Assembly (NCBI RefSeq): GCF_900128415.1
Contig: NZ_LT635772.1
Location: 1,488,001 to 1,552,000 of the forward strand
Direction of reading: 5' to 3'
DNA length: 64,000 bases
DNA from: Anaerococcus mediterraneensis
Lineage (GTDB): Bacteria > Bacillota > Clostridia > Tissierellales > Peptoniphilaceae
Shown: one piece after another, positions 60,103-64,000 of the stretch
Layout: each line of letters begins with the position of its first letter
Numbering within the stretch: the stretch's first letter is position 1
Notes under the pieces: generated by a model
The model's database searches: none
Told to the model about the DNA's origin: nothing
Seen by the model: the letters and a program-made list of their open reading frames with translations, nothing else
Made by a program: the position numbers and the translations under genes

Positions 60103-61167
60103 TTATACTAGTGATTCACCAATTATACTATCAAAATATTTTAAAATGGGTTCATTATTTTTTCTTAAATTTTTACTCATTTTTGTAACATTATCATTAT
60201 CTTTATATCCTATTGTTAGAAAGAATTCATTATGAAGTTCGTTTATTATATCATTAATTTCTTCATCTTTGTAACTTAAATCAATATCCAAAACTTTCTT
60301 TATAGCTGGTTTCCACGCCCTATCAAATCTCCTAAAAATAAATACAGGTTTAGTTTTATTTTTATTAGAGAGGTAATCTACAATCTTCCAAATAATAACC
60401 CTAGCACTTAACAATGATACATCTGAGTCACTTGACACTAGTTTGTTTGCAAATCTAGATTTAGAATCTTCCTCTTTTGTGGCGAATGCTGGAGTGCTAC
60501 TTCTGAATGGAAAAGATTCAAGATTTACTATCTTGCCAGACATTTCCTTTATATCCTGAATTTCTTGTTGATATTGCTCTCTTAATTTTTTATTTTTAAA
60601 TATTTTACATAATTTATCAACTGAATTAAGATCGCTTTTAAGGCCTTTATGTTTACAATATGCAGATAGAATGGGGTTAAAATATTCGCATAAATAATAA
60701 CCTGGATCTTCACCTTTATTGTTCAATAAGTTCTCAAGTTCCATATAAAAAATACCGCCTTTAGAATCAGTATTTATTATATAGTCACTTATATACTTAT
60801 AATTTTTAGATTTTTTGGCTTTAAGTGCCTCACTCATTGCCACTCTAGTATCTATATTAGGATTTACTAAACATAGAAATAAAGTGCCTTTATCTATGTC
60901 ACCTCTAATATGACTAGGTATTCCATAATCAATACTCAAATCTTTACCATTTGATTTCTTTAAATCATCATAGAGATCTTCATCTACTTTCAGCCAGGAG
61001 AAATCATTTCCATTTTCTAAAGCTTCAATAAATTCTTTTGATAATTTTTCTTTTACTTCTTCAGTCCATGGACTGTATTTATTTAAAAATTTCTCTAAAT
61101 CATTTATATCTTTTCTTTTTTCATTACACTTATCACGTAATTTATCTAATATAAGGTTTTGTTCCAT
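60103..61167 (-). CDS. Intact gene of unknown function lodged between terminase and portal remnants
   Basis: I do not recognise this 354-residue soluble protein. Visible features are a charged helical N-terminus (1-90), a hydrophobic strand with GTLFLCLVNPNIDTRVAMSE near residue 115, GIFYMELENLLNNKGEDPGY, a Ser-rich loop SGKIVNLESFPFRSSTPAFA, and a second strand VFIFRRFDRAWKPAIKKVLD. The LxLxNPN and FPFRS elements recall uracil-DNA-glycosylase-like folds, but this is weak. No membrane segment or signal is present. It is complete, with its own gap of 62 bases to the terminase stop and 52 to the portal remnant, so it looks like an accessory 'moron' gene that outlived its phage. Confidence 0.7.
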   Translation of the reverse strand: MEQNLILDKLRDKCNEKRKDINDLEKFLNKYSPWTEEVKEKLSKEFIEALENGNDFSWLKVDEDLYDDLKKSNGKDLSIDYGIPSHIRGDIDKGTLFLCLVNPNIDTRVAMSEALKAKKSKNYKYISDYIINTDSKGGIFYMELENLLNNKGEDPGYYLCEYFNPILSAYCKHKGLKSDLNSVDKLCKIFKNKKLREQYQQEIQDIKEMSGKIVNLESFPFRSSTPAFATKEEDSKSRFANKLVSSDSDVSLLSARVIIWKIVDYLSNKNKTKPVFIFRRFDRAWKPAIKKVLDIDLSYKDEEINDIINELHNEFFLTIGYKDNDNVTKMSKNLRKNNEPILKYFDSIIGESLV

Positions 61168-61229
61168 TGTTTGACCTCCAATTCTATACTTAATATAATT
61201 ATACTCTTTAATAATTAATATTTTCGTAT

Positions 61230-61440
61230 TTAAAATACTAGAAGTCCCCTATCATTGTAAACAGATTCACTTGTATCATTACCACACCTTATAGCCCTAT
61301 CAAGAGCCATGATTGTAGCAATAACCCCATCTATCTTTTCTGTGGATTTTTCTTTATCTGCTTTTATATTTCCAGCAGGATCAGTTCGTATGAAGATATT
61401 ATCCATCATCCATCTTAAAACTGAATGAACTTCATGGGCT
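61230..61440 (-). pseudogene. C-terminal fragment of a phage terminase large subunit
   Basis: The frame reads HEVHSVLRWMMDNIFIRTDP, AGNIKADKEKSTEKIDGVIA, TIMALDRAIRCGNDTSESVY and NDRGLLVF, stop. This is the familiar end of HK97-type TerL proteins, including the nuclease-domain Asp region (KIDG). The ATPase part is missing. It is fused in frame to a serine-recombinase tail, giving a continuous open frame 61230-61679. Confidence 0.82.
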
Positions 61441-61745
61441 ATTTTTCTTTTATCTTTGAAATTATTAGAATCTTGACAATCTTTAACTCCTGTTTTGAAG
61501 TAGGATGTCAGGTCATATGGGTGGACTGTTCCGTCTTTGTCGTTTCTGCCAACCACAACTTTATCAACTATACTTTCAAATACCGTTCTCTTAAATTCAT
61601 CTATACTGTCTTCTAAATGAAAATCAACTAACTTTCTTTCTTGACTAATGATTCTATTAAGCAGGTTTTCATATCTTTTTCAGATCTTTAAATAAAGTGT
61701 TATCATTAATTTCTTCTAGCTTTCAACAAAAGCTTTTTTCTATTG
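61440..61745 (-). pseudogene. C-terminal fragment of a large serine recombinase
   Basis: The frame RYENLLNRIISQERKLVDFH, LEDSIDEFKRTVFESIVDKV, VVGRNDKDGTVHPYDLTSYF, KTGVKDCQDSNNFKDKRK matches the end of large serine recombinases (F-x-x-x-V-(E/D)-K-V-x-VG ... DLTFxFKTG). A stop at 61682-61680 and a frame change near it (KLNDNTLFKDLKK in another phase) show decay upstream. It was probably the integrase of the lost element. Confidence 0.7.
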
Positions 61746-61779
61746 GTGGTTCTTGTATTCCTTTCTTTCAAATTTTATT

Positions 61780-62286
61780 TTATAATCCAAGTAACAGCAC
61801 TAGCCACGCTTCTATTATGGATACTATTGGAATTAGTAAAAATGGCATCAAGATAAAATGTTCCTTAATGGCCAAATGTTTCATCCAATTTCCAAATTTG
61901 TACTCCTCATGTCCTTCTGTGCCTGGTATGACTATCCTATCCTTGTACTTTCCTTGGAACAAAAGTACATCCAATAAAAAGAAATCTCCCAAGTTTATTA
62001 TTATCCACTGAATATAGCTCATCCAGAAAAGATCTCTAAGTCCTCTTATTCCCGTATGTAAAAGAGAAGTCACTCCATATATCAAACAGGTTACTGAAAT
62101 TATATACGTAAGTATTAAATTTATTCTTTTTTCTTTTTTTGTCATCTTTTCTGGAGCCGAATTTTGTATTTCTTTTGGATAGGAATCGAAGAAAAATCTC
62201 GGGTTAATCAGTGCAAAAGTTGCTACTGCACCGTTAAAGATAGCAGCCATTGCAATTCCATCTAATATTGCTCTTGTTATATCCAT
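61780..62286 (-). CDS. Membrane protein of unknown function
   Basis: The 168-residue protein has four hydrophobic segments: AILDGIAMAAIFNGAVATFA, INLILTYIISVTCLIYGVTS, the WIIINLGDFFLLDVLLFQGK region and HFILMPFLLIPIVSIIEAWL. A short loop lies between the third and fourth (DRIVIPGTEGHEEYKFGNWM). The family is not recognised. It follows the hydrolase gene at 62297 by 10 bases with GGAGAAT before ATG 62286, so the two are co-transcribed. Base composition resembles the neighbouring hydrolase rather than the phage relic. Confidence 0.7.
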   Translation of the reverse strand: MDITRAILDGIAMAAIFNGAVATFALINPRFFFDSYPKEIQNSAPEKMTKKEKRINLILTYIISVTCLIYGVTSLLHTGIRGLRDLFWMSYIQWIIINLGDFFLLDVLLFQGKYKDRIVIPGTEGHEEYKFGNWMKHLAIKEHFILMPFLLIPIVSIIEAWLVLLLGL

Positions 62287-62296
62287 AATATTCTCC

Positions 62297-63043
62297 TTAT
62301 TTGTTTTCTAAAAAGACTTTTAGCTTCTCGGCGTATTCTTTGGGATGTTCGTGGAGAAATTGTCCATGGCCCATTCCTTCAAATTCTTCTGTTTCCATTT
62401 GGGGAAGATACTCTCTTAAAATTTTTTCACTTTTCGCAGGGATTGGCTCTTCACTCCCCATCCAAAACATTACTGAATTTGAAAACTTACTTAAATTTTT
62501 TGGAACTTTGTAATGATAGATAACCTTACAGACATTTCTAATGGTGTTTTTTGAAATTTGCGGATACATCATTTCTATTACGCTTAGATTATCCTTGCCC
62601 ATAATCTTATCTAATAAAAATTTAGGTAGAGGCTTTTTGTTTTTGATTCTACTTGTACCAATGATAAAAGCACAGGTAAATGGTCTTGCCATCAAACCCA
62701 ACTCGGAAGTAATAGCAGCATCTAAGAGAACTTTCGAAGCAAAAATATTTCCCCTTCCAATGAGTTCAACTGCAATGGTCGCTCCCATAGAAAATCCGCA
62801 CAGTCCATAGACTCTTCCGCCCATTTCATTTAATATGTAGGTCTCTATGGAATTGATAGTTTCTTCCATAGAAGTTAAATCTTTTGGATTACTTCCATAA
62901 TGTCCGTCCAATTCACATAAAATTACAAAATAATCTTGCAAAAAAGGCAGAAGTGGTTTGAAACATAGGTCTGCAGTAGAGGCAAGACCGTGAATAAATA
63001 ATATTGACTTATTGTTTCTATTTCCATAGCTAATAAAGTTCAT
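62297..63043 (-). CDS. Alpha/beta hydrolase
   Basis: The 248-residue protein opens with a classic hydrolase strand, SILFIHGLASTADLCFKPLL (oxyanion HG). The nucleophile elbow is GFSMG in VYGLCGFSMGATIAVELIGR near residue 103. A late Asp/Glu (WMGSEEPIPAKSEK) and His (FEGMGHGQFLHEHPKEYAEK) complete the catalytic triad. The fold is that of small esterases and peroxidase-like hydrolases, with unknown substrate. It is the first gene of a two-gene unit with the membrane protein at 61780-62286. Confidence 0.87.
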   Translation of the reverse strand: MNFISYGNRNNKSILFIHGLASTADLCFKPLLPFLQDYFVILCELDGHYGSNPKDLTSMEETINSIETYILNEMGGRVYGLCGFSMGATIAVELIGRGNIFASKVLLDAAITSELGLMARPFTCAFIIGTSRIKNKKPLPKFLLDKIMGKDNLSVIEMMYPQISKNTIRNVCKVIYHYKVPKNLSKFSNSVMFWMGSEEPIPAKSEKILREYLPQMETEEFEGMGHGQFLHEHPKEYAEKLKVFLENK

Positions 63044-63185
63044 TTAATTCCTCATTATATAAAAATATTTCTATATATTATCATATTCTAAATATACAAG
63101 ATCCTTGCTTGTCTATTTATAAAAACGATTCATTCCATTAGATACGAATATTTAAAAATCCTAAAGCCTGTCTCTTTCTTCAGTC

Positions 63186-63680
63186 TCATTTTTTATTTCT
63201 AACCCATGGTATTACTCTGTTTACTTCTTTTAAATATGTTTCATATTCGATTCCGAATTCATTTTTCAACCATTTTTCTTCTGTGTTTTTCATTAGAATT
63301 GTCAAAAAGGCCCAGAAGACAATGGGCAGTATTAACAAAAAATAGTTGCCTGCAAGTAACAATATACCTGTGAATATAAATGTAAATGCTGAATAGACGG
63401 GATTTCTTACTAAGCCGTACACTCCCGTGGTAATCAATTTGTTTTCTTTTACTTTTTTGTTTATCTTCTGAACTAATACTGCTTGTACCCATAAATATAT
63501 GCCTGAAAGGATTAAGAGTATTCCTGCCATTACAAAAATTATTTTCCCCTCTCTTAGTTCTCCTCGATATAGGTAACCTTTGAGATGAAGGCATATTCCC
63601 GCTATTGTAAGTATTAAGCAAGAGATAACATATATTGGCCCGACACCGAATGTGGGCATCTTAAATTCTTTAGATTTCAT
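63186..63680 (-). CDS. Isoprenylcysteine methyltransferase-type (ICMT/PEMT) membrane protein
   Basis: The 164-residue protein has four to five helices and the ICMT signature LITTGVYGLVRNPVYSAFTF, then NTEEKWLKNEFGIEYETYLK with the conserved Glu-Glu and Tyr, ending RVIPWVRNKK. Bacterial members methylate small or lipid substrates using S-adenosylmethionine; targets are mostly unknown. The start lies 11 bases after the hydrolase gene stop at 63692, so the two share a transcript. Confidence 0.87.
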   Translation of the reverse strand: MKSKEFKMPTFGVGPIYVISCLILTIAGICLHLKGYLYRGELREGKIIFVMAGILLILSGIYLWVQAVLVQKINKKVKENKLITTGVYGLVRNPVYSAFTFIFTGILLLAGNYFLLILPIVFWAFLTILMKNTEEKWLKNEFGIEYETYLKEVNRVIPWVRNKK

Positions 63681-63691
63681 TTTGTACTCGA

Positions 63692-64000
63692 CTATTCTTT
63701 TAATAATTCAATAATTTCATCCTGTGCCTGTCTACCTTCTCTAAAAAATCTTAAAAGTGGATAACAGTGGCACATGCCTTCACCCACAATAATTTTATAT
63801 GGAGCCTTGTATTTTTCCATTGCCCTTTTAAAGTATTCTGCAAAAGCATAAAGACATTCATTTTCTCCATAATAAAAGTAAGTTTTTGGAAAATCAGAAA
63901 AATCTCCCTTTGTACCGTCTAACATATATTCAGGTAAGTCTTCATCCCCCTTTACGATTTCCCTTGCAGTCTTAAAATAGCTAGGGTCAATCATTATGTC
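63692..64000 (-). CDS. Alpha/beta hydrolase, C-terminal part (gene continues beyond window)
   Basis: The frame runs into the right edge, so only about 103 C-terminal residues are seen, including MIDPSYFKTAREIVKGDEDL, DFPKTYFYYGENECLYAFAE and IVGEGMCHCYPLLRFFREGR. The last segments supply a plausible catalytic acid (GENECLY) and His (GMCHCYP) of the acetyl-hydrolase (HSL-like, alpha/beta fold-3) group. The Met at 63994 is an internal residue, not a start. Confidence 0.75.
   Translation of the reverse strand, partial: DIMIDPSYFKTAREIVKGDEDLPEYMLDGTKGDFSDFPKTYFYYGENECLYAFAEYFKRAMEKYKAPYKIIVGEGMCHCYPLLRFFREGRQAQDEIIELLKE

Noticed and set aside
61230..61556. Independent small gene starting at GTG 61556
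   Set aside because: The frame continues upstream as a serine-recombinase tail and downstream as a terminase tail, so it is a fusion of two remnants without a real start.

Overview
The window is AT-rich, low-GC DNA with Shine-Dalgarno starts (AGGAG/GGAGG) and many near-consensus sigma-A promoters (TTGACA-17-TATAAT/TAAAAT). The gene content is that of a fermentative Gram-positive anaerobe: anaerobic allantoin breakdown, DUF1836 and DegV proteins, an EFR1-type flavodoxin-ferredoxin, and a surface protein of the kind seen in Gram-positive anaerobic cocci. My best placement is Peptoniphilaceae, probably Anaerococcus or a close relative. This is inference from gene content, not a database match. 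No rRNA, tRNA, CRISPR array or intact transposase was seen.

Layout. 1-10.2 kb holds a purine-catabolic island: fdrA (cut by the left edge), allD and allE; an alpha/beta hydrolase; allantoin permease, allB and allC; a DAACS symporter; and a divergent DUF2877 (AllH-type) gene. Together they would import allantoin, open it to allantoate, ureidoglycine and ureidoglycolate, oxidise that to oxalurate and split it by an FdrA/AllH-type carbamoyltransferase. 10.3-14.6 kb is a McrBC-like type IV restriction module with an unusual multidomain McrB. 14.7-20 kb carries DegV/DUF1836, purine phosphoribosyltransferase plus NCS2 permease, a K+ channel and an ArAE exporter. 20.2-24.9 kb is a response regulator/kinase/ABC-transporter operon of antimicrobial-peptide type. 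25-35 kb is mixed housekeeping: GTPase, NSS transporter, CoA-transferase, PD-(D/E)XK nuclease, DEAD-box helicase, glutaredoxin and EFR1 protein.

35-45 kb is a rearranged zone. It contains a metal-uptake operon in the order binding protein, ATPase, permease, permease and DtxR regulator (the order of the Treponema tro operon). Its distal end (permease tail plus DtxR gene) is duplicated about 4.8 kb away, inserted among the remnants of a second K+ channel gene. Small CPBP protease and membrane genes lie between the copies. 45-49 kb has two self-regulated small operons (PadR/DUF2812 and XRE/membrane protein) with clear palindromic operators, and a MATE pump. 49.3-54.5 kb is one 1704-residue secreted coiled-coil protein with 570-bp and 591-bp internal repeats and a promoter abutting a Fur-like box.

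54.8-59.5 kb has an SDR gene and an arsenic operon (arsR, acr3, permease, thioredoxin-like) whose last gene, arsC, is broken; a second arsC at 33.6 kb is broken too. 59.8-61.8 kb is a mobile-element relic: serine-recombinase tail joined to terminase tail, an intact unknown gene, then a portal-protein head. The right end holds a small set of membrane, hydrolase and methyltransferase genes, the last cut by the window edge.

The strongest follow-up points are the permease with a winged-helix tail resembling the Chlamydia YtgCR arrangement; the two iron-box promoters at the metal operon and the giant coiled-coil protein; the intact cargo gene between terminase and portal remnants; and the terminator whose hairpin arm doubles as the -35 box of allC.
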